A stretch of DNA of 64,000 nucleotides from Carnegiea gigantea (lineage: Eukaryota; Streptophyta; Magnoliopsida; Caryophyllales; Cactaceae). This document shows, one piece after another, positions 37,508-50,127 of this stretch. Position numbers and translations under genes: made by a program. The first letter of the stretch is position 1; each line of letters opens with the position of its first letter. Location: positions 2,586,501-2,650,500 of the forward strand of contig JAKOGI010000001.1 of assembly GCA_029747015.1 (NCBI GenBank), read 5' to 3'. The notes under the pieces were generated by a model that had not been told where the DNA came from, searched no databases, and was given only the letters and a program-made list of their open reading frames with translations.

Positions 37508-40500
37508 TTATTCTTCAGGTGAAGGATTCCCTATAGCAAGGCCCTTGATCACATGCCGGCACTGAAACCTGCACCAAGATGAACATAAGATTGTGTATGT
37601 AAAGTCAATGTCAAAGACACCTAATATCTGCTTCGGGTCCATATGAGTATATTATGAGAGTAAGGTCGAACCTAGATATGAATTAAGGGCCTGATCGACA
37701 ACAGCGTTTTGAGCAGCGTTTAGCATTTTGACTAAGTCAATACACTCACCAAGTAATTTTTAGTGTTCGGTAACATAGTATTTTGACTAGCGTTTCAAGT
37801 AGCGTTTAGCGTTTTAAACAGCGTTTCTGAAAAGCTAATAGTATTAACGTTTGGCATTTAAAAGTAGCGTTTCATATTTTTTGGCCAAAAAATATCCTTA
37901 CGAAATTTTATATTTGGAAATTATTTATATACTTTTATGTCAATTTACATTAATCAGCTAACCCAACAGCTAAATTTACCGAACACATTTATTTCAACTG
38001 CTCATCTAAACAGCTATCTGCTAACAGCTAAATTAGCAACGCTATCCGCTGCCTAAGCAGCTATCCACTACCTGAACCGCTATCCGCTACTTGAACCGCT
38101 AATTTTATCGAACAGGGCCTAAATGCCAAGCTGATCCCAAATGATGCATGACAATGTTGGGAGACGAAACTCAGTGTACCTCAAAGGCTAAACCCAAAGA
38201 CATTTGCTCAATTAACCAAGCCTTAAGTGATTGAGCACAAAATATTAAAAAGCTTAGAATTCACCCAGTGCAACATTTCCATAACTGAAAGGTGGGTTTC
38301 GGCAAGATTAAGCAATCTTAACCCCACAGTTGCATTAGGAGAGAAAGCATTGCGATTTTGCAATGGACCTGTATTAGTAGAGAGGATTAGAAAGAAGTTC
38401 CTACCCATTGATTATGATCAAAAGCTCAAATAGTAGCTCATCACTGATATCTTTAAAAAAAAAATTTAAAAAAAAAAAAAACCATGCGAATGCTAATTGT
38501 ACAAAACATACATTAACTGTTTCATACCATATTTCATTGGTGGGATAATTTTCCGTCAAATTGAAGGGTGTCATTGTCTCAGAAACCAATGAAGATGTGC
38601 CTATTTCTTGGCAATCAGTTCTGGATCTCAGCTGCACCTTAAAAGGGACAATCTGCAAGAAAAAGCATAGGATAGGAGATGCAAAACAACTTTGTGAGAT
38701 CTTATATGAACATAGCAAATTCTCTTCCTGGCAGTAAATTATCTAAGTTACATCAAGACTCATCAACTTAAAACTAATGCTTTACATGGAAGAATCGCAG
38801 AATGGACTCGTGATTTTTCTAAAATGGTACCCTCTGTCCTAACCCCCAAACTATATGATTGCATTCTTATTTGTTACAAGCATTTGAGCCACCAGCTTAG
38901 CCATAAAATGGGAAGGACAAAAAATTTTGTCCTTGTCACAAGGGACTGATTGTTCTGACACTAACTGGCAACTCCTTAGCATATTGGTGTACCTTGATTT
39001 TCAGCCTTTCATCCTAAGATGCAGCAATCACGTTATTCATTAACTCAATCAGGTTATAGACAATGCCTACATTAACATAAGTAATGTTTAATCTATTTAA
39101 GAAAGGCAGGTTGCCGGCATCACATAATATTGGTCTCATAATCTCTTAAGCAAGTTAGATGACTACCTTCTTTGCATACTGAAAGTCGCGCTTTGGAAGG
39201 AAATGCACAGGCATGTTGAAAGATGTTGGAGCCTTGACCAGCAGAAACAATTTGAAAGGACCTAAAACATTGCAGTTGTAATGACTTAAGAGCATTGAAG
39301 ATGACTCAAAATCAAGAAGAATACCTCAAAACAAATGAACTATTACCTGGATAAGAGGCAGATCCCACACCTTTTGAGATAAGTGCCCGTATAATCTATT
39401 TAAGAGGAGATGATTTTAGCCGAAGAATACACATGTCATCATCTAATGTAAACTAGATTGCCTACACCAACCTTTCTTGAAAGCAACTCTATTGCTCTGC
39501 TTTTCATCATATCATCAGGAGCCAGGGGATCTCTTGTTCCATGAGGAAAACGAATCTCATAAACATGATGTGGCCGTCTTGGACTTGCCCCAAAAACAAA
39601 AACAATATGTTCAACATTCAGAACCTCGCGGATCATCAGTTGCAAAGCAGTCTGGATACCAGAAATCGTGCTCATCAATTTCTCCATTCTTCTGATTCCC
39701 ATTTTGATGTCTCTCTTTCTCCAACTGTGCATCCTTCTAGATGCAGCGTTGAGTTCACCTTGAGTCAGAATTATATCCTAGAATCAAAAAGTTTTAAGAG
39801 GGCATAACTCAAGTGGATAGAATGCCATTGACGACATCTCAGAAAACATACCAACTCCTTGTACTCGGTTTGCAGAGAATTAAACTCAAAGGTCATATCC
39901 TGCAACAAACTGTCAAAGGATAGTCAGCTTATTGAATGCCCTCTCTTGAAAGAGAAACAGCTGCTGTATAACAAATTAAGTTCTAAAACTTATCAACTTT
40001 CTATAAACCTCTCATGAATTTACATACTGTACAGCACAAGTTTTCTATGTCCTTACCAGTTACCACTTGAACAGCAATCGTTTCTCCAAGTTACCAACTT
40101 AGTTCACGTGTAAGTGTGCAAAAAAGCATCAGATGACTTTCCATTTCTCGTCTATCACAAAGGTGTGTTGCACTATTACTTTGTCGTGTGGGTTTACTTT
40201 TGGGTTCATCATATTCTGTGAGACGATTGACGAGTATGAAAAGAGCATTTCTGAAAACACCGCAGTATCTTCAAGCAACTAGTCAATCCTCAGTTCACAA
40301 AAAAATCAACTCAGATAGTCAAGTTCGCTACTGCAATTTGGTACCTATGGAGTCAACATCAGACATTCCTTGAAGAGAACCCCCCCCCCCCCAAAAAAAA
40401 AACCCCAGTTATCCACAGATTCACAAAACCCCTATAGCATTTTGACTTCACAAGAAATCACGTGCCAAGCTTGCGCAATTTCGACAACCGAAAAAACTGC

Positions 40501-41066
40501 TCTACTGATGTGCAAACTTGCTAAGAGTTCACTTTAGACACCCTTGATCAGCAATCAGTTAAGCCTTAATACAACATGCTTCACAGTTCCAATTAAAATG
40601 GGTACATTTTTCCATCCTTGATTTATGCAAGAGTGTGAATTCTCTGCCGCTTTCGATCTTCAAGCGCTGATTTTGCCCCAATTGACGTCGCAAATTCGGG
40701 GAAATCCAATCCCCCTTACAGGCTACAGCTAACAATTACGCTAATACGATAAAAGATGCTCTTCAAAATCTCAATTATGTAAACAATTCTAAGTTAAAAT
40801 TCTGGATTAGAATAATCAAGGAGTAAAAAACAACCAATTGGCAGATCTAAAACCATACAGCGAGAGACAGAGAGAGAGAGAGATTACGAAGGAATTTGCT
40901 GGTGCATATAGAGGAGGAAGGCCAAAACATCAGAGACGATATGGAAGATAAGAGCACCGTCAATGGAGGAGGAAGCCACCTCGATTTCCATGTCTTTAGC
41001 CATGGTCATGGTCGTGGTCGTGGTCGACATCGCCGATTTTCTCTCTCTTCGCCTCGTCTTCTCCAT
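37508..41066 (-). CDS. COMET: p31comet (MAD2L1-binding protein) homologue
   Basis: Seven exons on the minus strand: 41066-40888, 39909-39852, 39777-39472, 39395-39347, 39261-39167, 38652-38528, 37568-37508; 290 aa from the first ATG, all GT-AG. Two other good in-frame ATGs follow; the one at 41003, in context ACCATGG, would give 269 aa, and the low-complexity leader between them (a Thr run) makes it a real alternative. Family-like stretches are FLLYMHQQIPS, GIRRMEKLMSTISGIQTALQL, KLFLLVKAPTSFN, HFLPKRDFQYAKK and IWFQCRHVIKGLA. p31comet is a HORMA-fold adaptor that delivers MAD2 and meiotic HORMA proteins to the PCH2/TRIP13 ATPase, silencing the spindle checkpoint; plant versions are needed in meiosis for axis remodelling. 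Intron 6 (959 bp) contains a MITE. Identification rests on remembered family sequence and is fairly secure. Confidence 0.88.
37687..38119. mobile_element. Harbinger-like MITE in COMET intron 6
   Basis: The ends GGGCCTGATCGA and, inverted, GGCCCTGTTCGA agree at 10 of 12 bases, with TAA on both sides (37684-37686 and 38120-38122). The interior is rich in CAGCGTTT and inverted AAACAGCTATC / CCGCTA units and is non-coding. A related copy in reverse orientation lies at 50128-50529. The TAA duplication and GGGCC ends fit PIF/Harbinger. Confidence 0.75.
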
Positions 41067-43928
41067 TTTCGCAATTTCGCCTCTTTGATTTTGAAATGAG
41101 ATTTTTGGGGCGGGAACGCTGCACTGCAGAGACGAGTGGTGTGCATGGATCGGGCATCCAATTAGGTTTGGTGCCCAATAAATTAACACCGAATTGCAGA
41201 CTTTGAAATTGGGTCATGATTCCAAGTTTTTCGAGTTGGGTATCTTGAGTGGATATGGTAATGGACTAGGTCTAGATTGGGTTCATTAAGTTTCAGATTC
41301 AGATTTATTTTTCAGACCTGAATTCAGATCCGATTCAAATTTACAGGATCTATAAATTTTGGATTCAGACCTGAATCCTCTGGATCTAAAGGATCTAGTG
41401 GGTCCTTAACGGGTCTTACTACTTTGAGTCGCTTTTTTTCACTTTCTTATTTTTCATAACAAAATAAAAGTATATACATAAAATTTTGCCATATAATTAA
41501 CTTCACCGCCATAACACAAAGCAAAATACTGAACTATAAGTAGGAATTACTGGTAGTGGCCCACTATCTTCCATTAAGTCACTAAATATAAGCCAAATAA
41601 GTTGTCTAATATCCATACATGCATATCAATTACCAAACCCAAATCTACGAGCTGAAAACAAATTACAAAGTCCATAATACCAAAGGCTGAAAACGCGACG
41701 AAACTGTAGCGCCGGCCGTGAAGGTGTATGACGACGACTAGTGGAGCCGCGGAGGGGAGATGACAGATGCGAACTATGGGCTGAGTGGCTCACCGGCTGA
41801 GAATTCTAATAGAGATAGACGGAGAGGGAGAATACGGGTTTGAGGGACTCAAAAGTCTCAAAACGCAGAAGGCCAAAAAATCTTAGGCAAAATAACAACG
41901 CACGATCAAAAAAATAAAATAAATGGGCCTGCATACGGGTCCAGGGTCTGGTATAGGTCTCAAAGTCTCAAATCCAAATCCAGATCCAACTCAGATCCAA
42001 TAAAACCTAGATCCTCTAAAAATCCAACGGGTCCATATTTTAGGATCCATATCCTTAAAAATTGGAACGGATTTCATGGATCTGAATCGGGTCCAAGATG
42101 CACTGTTATCCTTAATCCAGAGGCATAAATTTTAGTGTTTTTTTTTTTTTTTTTTTGGTGTCTGAAAATTTGAAAATCAGCATGTATCATTTTTTTGTTG
42201 GAGAAGAGTTGGGAAAAGATGTACATGTTTCCAGCATAAATAAGATACGAGTTGAGAAGAGACAATATTGGAATGTGCATAGGAACTCACGTAAGACTAG
42301 TCCAATTTGTACTGATCAAAGCCCCTACTATGGAGAAGGAACAAGAACATTCGGTTACTCTTCTGAACAAGTCAATGAATCTACGCTATGCTCAATACAT
42401 GCAATCTACGCTATGCTTATTAGTTGTGAAACCATTGATTAAAGTTAAAATGAAAATTTGGGTAAAAAATGGTTATATTTTCCTTGTTACTTAGCTAGCA
42501 ATTAATAATGCAAATTTATTGATCCATGACTAAAAGGGTGATAAATTTTGTGTTTTCTTTGGCTTCTCAGAAGTTATATTCTAAATAGAAACAAACAAGT
42601 AATTATAATTCAGAAATTATGATTCCATGTAGAAGTTTACTAAAATGAAATAAATATTCATAAGACATGAAGTTTTCCTCTGCTAAATAGTCTAATTTAA
42701 TAATAAGATAATGAGATAATCTAATGTTACCAACAACATCAACTAAAACAATTGACACCTTGCTGGTTAACTTCAAAAATCCAAGGCAGATGATGATAAA
42801 ATCTTGAACTTCTTACTCCATAAAAGTCCTCGTCGAATAGTTTGAACTGCAGTAACAAAAATACCCATTTCAGCTGAATAGGTGGGTAATCTAATCGCAC
42901 TAGTTTCACAAAAGCCCAAAAGTATGCAACAGTACAAGCTAAATAAGTTAAAAGATAAGTAAGTTGATGACTACCTGTAAGAGTGACAAAGATACTATTT
43001 ACCAAACACCAAAATATAATCTCCAGGTAATAACTTATTCGTTCGTATATAATATAACCACAAATCAAAATATGTAGGAATATAAGATGCCTTTTTTGTA
43101 TGTCTAACTCCCCTACTTGAGGAGGCCCCTTAAAAAAAGACATATTAAACCTTTTGTTAAATTAGGTGTTTTTTGAATTGAAACAATTTGTTGTTTACTC
43201 TTTTATGATTCAATTTTTCATCATATTTTCTTATATTTAATAATATTTTATTTTTTGTAGCATTGCAATTTCAAATTTACAGAGGAGAAGGCATTTCTAA
43301 AAATTCAGAGGGTAATCAACGATTGTTTGTGGTGCAAATGTAGATAAGAGTAGATGGACTGATCAGAACGGAGGAATCCTTAAATTTTAATTATTGCAAT
43401 TTAAGAGGGCAATACAATCATTCTTTAGATCTTAAATCACTTCCATAAATGTAAGTTACATATTATAAGGCATCCTCAATTCTGACCTCCCAATTCTCAC
43501 ATTATAGGGCTCTTAGTTTTTACACTATATAAGACTCCTCTTGTTACACCCTCTACTTTACCGCAACTTCTGTATGAGATTCACAGAAATGTGCATTCAG
43601 ACACACGTCGCACAATCTCCCCAAGCAATGTCGGTGCAGAGTGACAGTAAACGGGCTGAGTATCGGACACTGAGTTTATTTATTCTGCGATGAATGAAGT
43701 CGCCTTCCGGCGAGTGATTTAACACAGGAATAGCATTCTGTATCTACTTCGTCTCAAGATTGCCACCTAATTACACCACAAATATCAATGAAGAAGCACG
43801 AGATGAGATTAACAATCACAACCCTACATTTTTAACAGCAAGGCACAGATTGGATGGATACCGCGGAATTAACTCTGCAACAAAAATGTTTCTAACAAAA
43901 TTTGTGGTCAAAATGGCAGAGTGGTTGC
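41067..43928. other. Intergenic region between COMET and RH10
   Basis: This holds the COMET promoter side (from 41067) and the RH10 3' side (up to 43928). Between about 41270 and 42110 are two clusters of degenerate GGATCTGAATC / GGGTCC units in inverted orientation around a GC-richer core (about 41690-41780), suggestive of a MITE-like insertion without proven ends. A T run lies near 42138-42155. No supported gene. Confidence 0.45.
41270..42110. repeat. Inverted clusters of degenerate GGATCTGAAT units
   Basis: The left cluster (about 41270-41420) has repeated CAGATTC, GGATCT and GGGTCC motifs, and the right cluster (about 41930-42110) has their complements (AGATCC, GGGTCC). This symmetry is typical of subterminal repeats of hAT-like MITEs. 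I could not find matching termini or a target duplication, so the limits are approximate. Confidence 0.35.
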
Positions 43929-46900
43929 TCATCTTCTCGATTTCTTTGCAGTTCTGCCCCCTCTGTTTTTGCCCAAGTACTTCTCAATCTCTTCCCTATC
44001 TTCATCTTCCATACCTCTTCTTTTCTTCCCTCCAGAGTCCTTGATTTTCTGCATATTCAACCCAAAAACCAACAAATTAAGCAACCTATCAATGATGGAG
44101 TTGGTATGGCACTGCAAAAGCTCTCAATTTTCAGTCCTAAGAAATAATAGTAGCACAGGTTCAAATGTGCTCACCATCTGTGAAATTCTTTTCGCCTCAG
44201 TAACACGTTCCATAAGAAGCAGGGCTTCCTCCTCCTCGGCAGGGAATTGATCTAACTTCTTACCTGTATGCCAAATGATAATTAGGGATTTTGTTTCTAC
44301 CAAGGGGGGGAAAAAAATAAAGCACATACCACATGCCTCAAACTGCTGAAGCTCACCTATCAGGTTCTCAATCTGTTTAAACCAAGAAACCTCATATTGA
44401 TTTACCAATGAGATGGCAAGACCTGACCTTCCAGCACGGGCTGTTCTTCCCACCCGATGTATATAATCCTGTGACCCATGATGACATTGAGTGGTTAGAG
44501 TAAAAGCTTATTGCAGTTTTATGGTCAAAACACCATATTACCATTCGCCAATGGCCATTGTTAGGTTTATTTTTTGGCTTAATAAAGCACAAATAACTGA
44601 GGATATCAAGAGTTCCATGAACCACCAAAATGAAAACAAGCAAAGCGAACCTTAGAATTAGAGGGGATGTCATAATTTACAACCATGTCTACTGATGGAA
44701 TATCAAGACCTCTACCGGCCACATCAGTGCAAACCAAGATATTACATTCCCCAGCTTTGAACTTATTCAAGGCTCCAAGTCGTTTAGCCTGTCAAACATG
44801 TCACAATCCAGGGTAGATTACTTTGGAATCAAGGAGAGATAAACTGGGTGTGCTAAATGGAACAATGCCTACCAATTTATATGCAATTACAACACAGAAA
44901 TAAAAGAACAAACAGAAAGTTGAAAGAAATTAGCAAGAAGAAAACCTGGCTCAGGTGACCACTAATTGGAATAGCCCTAAAACCAAGGTTGCGCAACATC
45001 AATGCTAAAAGGCGGGTTGCATCACAGGTTCGAGTAAAAACCATCGATGTACTTCCAGCCTTTTCAGTTAAAACATACACAAGGTAGCAATCCTGCAGAA
45101 CAAAGTCAAATCCATATGAGAAAATAGTAGAAGTCAAAATGTTAACAAAACAAAGCCACCAACCAGGGGGTGATATATGAAAAAGGCTCTATTGATGGAA
45201 TGCAACAAGCCCCCATCATACAACAGGGATACGCCCTAGAAAAGGCTATATAAGTCTATGACCGGGAACAGATATTATCAGCACTATCACAACTACAAAT
45301 TAGAGCAGCTGCGTTTGACTCTACTAACCAAGATCACAAGAAGACCTTTCAGCCCAAGCATCCAAACAGAAGCAAAGATAGAAATTCAAACAGACAAATT
45401 GAACAGGAAATTAAATACTCCCTTGTCCCATAATTTTTGTCCCTCTTTCTTTTTATAGAAGTCCCAAAAAGGTCCCTCTGTATCATCATTGGTACTACAA
45501 AAAAATTATTAAAAAAAAACCTCTCTTCTTAAAACAATAGAAAAACACAACACTAAATGACGTTCCCTTAAAAACTGATATTACCTACTAACCAGGAAGG
45601 ACAAAAATCATGAGACAGAGAGAGCAGATCCAAACTTGCCATAAGATAAAAAGGGTGACAAACCTTGTTCTTAGCAGGAATAAAAAGATATTGCTGCTTC
45701 AACGTGTCAACGGTAGAATACTTTGAAGCTGCTTCAATCTGAAAACCATATATTATGTTATCAGAGTAAAAAAATTTTAAAAAATTGTTCAAGTAGTTAC
45801 TTTGGCATCAGACGTTCGCATCTTGCCTTTACAGGATTCCTTAAACATGCCCGTTGGAGCTTTCGAACCTGCAGGCCACACGAAGTCATATGATCAAACA
45901 TTCAGCAATTAAGCGATTAGTTGCACCTTAGCCATGTCAGAAAAAATCTCTCCGTCAATATAATCAACCTAACATTGTTAACAAAAGGCAGTCACACAAA
46001 ACAAACCCATGCGTTTGCACAGGACCCCCCCCCCCTCTTCTGGGCAACTGTCGAAAGGTCAATGGCATATTCCTGAAAGCAGGCCAAACATCTGACTGAA
46101 ACCAAGGCTAACTAAGAAACTTCCTAGCGGATGAAAAAGCCTTCCATCATTTTGCGGTTCTCCCTCCGTGTGTATGTCTTGACAACCCAACCCCTTACCC
46201 TTAAGGAAGTACATAAGTAAATAGGAAAGAATAACTTTACACAAAATATAGAAAGATGAATAAACAATTCAGTACACATCTATCACCAAACTAAATTTCT
46301 TCCGCGCTCACCTTTTTGGTCATAGTGGCAGAAAACAAATAAGTCCTTCTGTCCAGAGGAATTGCTTTCAAAATATCATCAAGTGCTTTTTCGAAATCCT
46401 CATTCAATAATCTATCAGCTTCATCCAGTACCTGCAAATCATACCAAGAATCAACCATCCGACTGAGAAGGCTTTACGACAGTATGCCCCCTAAACAAGC
46501 TTCCCATATGTCATAGCCTATCATGGATCGCGAGTGCTGGTAATTGAAAAACTAAAGGCCGAAAAACTAATACTGTATCCTTCTCATCACTTTGCTTCTT
46601 TTTGACATATATTTGCATCAAAAGTCCAAGATATTTGAAGTAAAGGAAAACAGTACATGCAGTGAAACGTCCCATTTATGGCTTTGACTCACAAGAGATG
46701 AATAATCCAGAAGGGCAAAGTTTAAGAAAAGAAAATACACAAAATCTCAATTCTTCAAAAGCTCAAGTAATGCACATAAACAGAAGGAAGTCCAAATACA
46801 GTCAGAAAAGAATGGAGATACTCGTCTTCCCTGTCACCTCTCTTTCCCTCGGGATTAGTGGTTGGAGAATGGAATTGAGATAAGCAGATTGGATCCAGAC

Positions 46901-49576
46901 GGAAACAATGCTTAATCAAACTGCAGAGTCGTCCACTCTCTTTTCCAAAAACCATGAACTGAAACATGAAAATGACTTTCAAAATATCAAGCGCACACTC
47001 ATCAGGATCTTCATTTGGAACAAGATGTTCAACTCTTGATGTCACTCAAGTAATTGCAACAGACACACGATAGAATGAAATGGATATGGACACTCCAAAC
47101 TACATTACAGAACCCAAAAATATTCCGGGACTTCAACAAGATGGTGATCCAATTACACGTGGACTCCTCTTCCCCCAGAACACTCATCGACAAGTACAAG
47201 AAACACTACTAGAGACATACAAATGTGAGAATAAAGGAAAACAAGCAACTAATACATCTAAATGTAGCTGAGCATACCAAATACTTCAATGCGCGAAGTG
47301 AAAACCCCTTGGTATTAGACAAGTGATCCATAAGACGTCCAGGGGTACCAATCTAGAACAAAACAAGATTAAATGGTAATTAATGTACACAAAACATGTT
47401 CAAGCAAGACTGATTAAGCATTTTGCAGTTTAGACATGAGACACCAAAATACAAACCCTTTGTCCATTCCAAGCAGAAGGTCAGATCTAATTTAAAGAAA
47501 CACATGAATTTAGAACCTACAAGCATATATCTTTTACTAGCCTTGATTAATGAAGTATGAGTTGCTCTATCATCTTAACTCCACATTTTTGCATAACATC
47601 TTCCAGGTAGGCCGCAGCTTGGTTACCATTAGCAACCTCAGCCAACAGCTGTCCTATTTTTTTGGGCAAAATAACTCATCTATGTCACTTTATAGCCAAC
47701 TTTTCCATCCATGAAATAAGTGTAGGCTCAAAACTAGTTCCATTTTTTTTAAGTTCTCAAATGATAAACAATCAGACAGCAACACGCAGAAGAGATGAGC
47801 AAATATAGCAGAAAAAAGAAAGCAAGTGCTTACTATGATATGAGGCCGTTTAGCAAGAGCAATTTGCTGCTGATTCATGTCTACCCCACCAACAAGCTTC
47901 AGAAGATATAATGTAGTCAGCAACTCAGGATACATGATCAGCAAGGCCACACACACAGACATGTAAAAAAAATAATATTAAAAAAGGGAGGGACCTTACG
48001 TAGCTTAATACGCAATGCAGCTCATCTATTCAAAGATAAAGCACTCTTTTTAACAGGTAAATTATTGCTGTTATATATCAACGACACCATTAAGATGAAA
48101 ACAAAGGGAATACTCAATGTTTAATTGTATGCTCCTTCCAATTTCAAAAATTCTTGAAAGCACATGAAAGATTAATAAGCTGCCTAAGATTGACGAACGG
48201 CAAATGTAGAACATGGGCAAAAGTGTTCCACAAAGTAGATGTAAGCTTTATCGCATGGCTAAACAACAAAATTACATACAAACACTCCAACATGATCACA
48301 ACTTAAAGCCAGGGTACATGAACAAGAATTGTCCGGCGCAGTTAAAAGCCTACCACTGCAGTTCTTAAGCCAATATCAGCTCCCAAAGCTTCAAATTGTT
48401 CAGCAATCTGAATTGCAAGCTCCCTAAATGAAAATAGGACAAGAAATTATCAGATTCACCATAACCTTAACTTCTCGGAATTGGACTATTGATTCTAAAT
48501 AGAATAGCCAAGGCCAAAAGAAAAGAAAAGAAAAGCTAAAAGTTTCAAGAACTCAAGGAGAAAGATAAACATGAAGTAAAAATAAATATCACTTTCCCAA
48601 TGCTTCTCAACAACCTCCTTTATCTGGTTAAAGGCAACTTACTTCTAACTGTGCTAGGCTATTCCTATTAAAACCCTCCGCTGAAGACCCCCTGGCTCAC
48701 ATCGCATTTACAACACTTGAAGAAGAAAATTTGATAACATTTAATTTAGTAACTTTAACATCAAAGCTGCAAGATTACCACATGAACTCTTTCAGCTCTA
48801 TCAGTAGTGAACGAAAAGGTTAAAAAAGGGAATATGAATTAAATTTCCACCACAAACAGCAAGATTTTCTAGAAAATGATCCTTATTTACAGCAGCTAAG
48901 TATAACCAGCATCACATTCTATAGGCATATATACGATTTGGTCATGAAGAGTGTGCAAATAAGCGCCTAAGTCCATTGCCAGATTTCCTAACATATAATC
49001 ACAACTAGGGAGGTAAACGGTGATCCAATTCCTAGGAACTGCATAGAAATTCCATCGACAATAAACACAACCATAACTCCAAGTCTCCATGTCACCCATT
49101 CAAAATTTCAGGACTAGTGTTGGTACATTTAGCGTTTCAGAACCAAATAATAAACAATCAACTGCATTTGCAGTGAACAGAAAAATACCGGGTTGGCGAA
49201 AGCACGCAACCGAAGAAAGGGGGATGCTGTGTAGAATCCAGTAGAGCCTGGATAATGGGCAATGCAAACGCCCCAGTTTTACCAGAACCAGTTTGAGCAA
49301 GCCCAATGATATCCTTCCCTGAAAAATTTTCACAGACGAGTCAAGTAAAACTAACAACTTATTCAACGGAGATAGAAACATGCATTAAGCTTAAGCATTG
49401 CTGAAAATCGAAACCAAAGTTTGTATGCATCAAATACCTTCAAGGGCATGTGGTATAGCTTCAGCTTGAATCTTGGTTGGGGTTTCCCACCCTAATTTGC
49501 CACAAGCTTCCACTAATGGCTCACACACTCCCAACTCTTTGAATGATTTCACCTCTTCACGATTTTCTTCCTCCAT
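43929..49576 (-). CDS. RH10: DEAD-box ATP-dependent RNA helicase, RH10 / DDX47 / Rrp3 type
   Basis: Thirteen exons on the minus strand: 49576-49438, 49318-49189, 48423-48354, 47896-47834, 47352-47278, 46431-46312, 45868-45827, 45738-45664, 45092-44946, 44788-44651, 44468-44357, 44263-44175, 44048-43929; 439 aa. All helicase motifs are visible: Q motif (about 11-37), AQTGSGKT (about 54-61), PTRELA (about 88-93), TPGRL (137-141), DEAD (162-165), SAT (193-195), RGLDIPSVD and [11 protein letters not shown] (from 337), plus a basic Lys/Arg-rich tail. Wording such as [21 protein letters not shown] places it with RH10. Yeast Rrp3 and human DDX47 act in 18S pre-rRNA processing in the nucleolus; Arabidopsis RH10 is linked to nucleolar function and leaf polarity. 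Intron 7 (45826-45739) appears to use a GC donor. Length is close to the family norm (about 455). Confidence 0.95.
45418..45624. mobile_element. Stowaway-like MITE in RH10 intron 8
   Basis: The left end CTCCCTTGTCCCATAATTTT and the inverted right end CTCTCTCTGTCTCATGATTT share a terminal inverted repeat of about 30 bp with the CTCCCT(C/T)-type start typical of Stowaway (Tc1/mariner) MITEs. TA precedes the left end; the right flank is CA, so the TA duplication has probably mutated. 207 bp, non-coding. Confidence 0.7.
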
Positions 49577-50127
49577 TTTCGAGCAAAATTATTCTCAATC
49601 CCAGGCTATAATACCTGCCAATCAAAAAAAAAAACCGAACATTTTGAAATAATTACTCTCAATTCCAGGGCACAATTAAAGCAAACATGTGGTGACTGAT
49701 GACACAACGCCAGAACCAATCAGAACACACTGAATTGAATTAGGTCAATCTCCACAATAAATTTAAGCAACTTCTCGTATGATACAAGATACGACTACCA
49801 AACACATGCTCTTCACAATTTATGCACAGATGGGGAGAGGCAGATAGGACGGCAGTTAAGGAGGGTATACCGGCGGCGGTGAAATCGGTGGCCGGCGACA
49901 GTCCTTGCCGGGGGGGAGGGGGGGAGAAAGAGAGACAGAGAGAGACGGCGACAGGAGAGGCGGGCAGGGAAAGGGAGGTGTGTCGACTATAGTGAACAAT
50001 TGGCGGCTAAGTTAGGGCTTCAGACTTTGGATCGGGTTAACCTCCCGGGTCGGAAGTCTTTAAAATATACACCTTTTTACGCAATTTAAATAAGGGTACG
50101 GCATTTCAGAGGTCTGTAGGGTTTTTA
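49577..50127. promoter_or_regulatory. RH10 5' leader and promoter side
   Basis: Upstream of the RH10 start codon, at about 49905-49960, is a GA/G-rich stretch that reads CT/C-rich on the gene strand, resembling plant 5' leaders. A Harbinger-like MITE begins at 50128. No transcription start is directly visible. Confidence 0.35.

Noticed and set aside
41270..42110. Bounded hAT element around the GGATCTGAAT clusters
   Set aside because: I tried pairing the outer sequences (TAATGGACTAGG on the left, inverted CAGTGCATCTTGG on the right) but found no convincing inverted ends or 8-bp duplication, so only the repeat clusters are reported.
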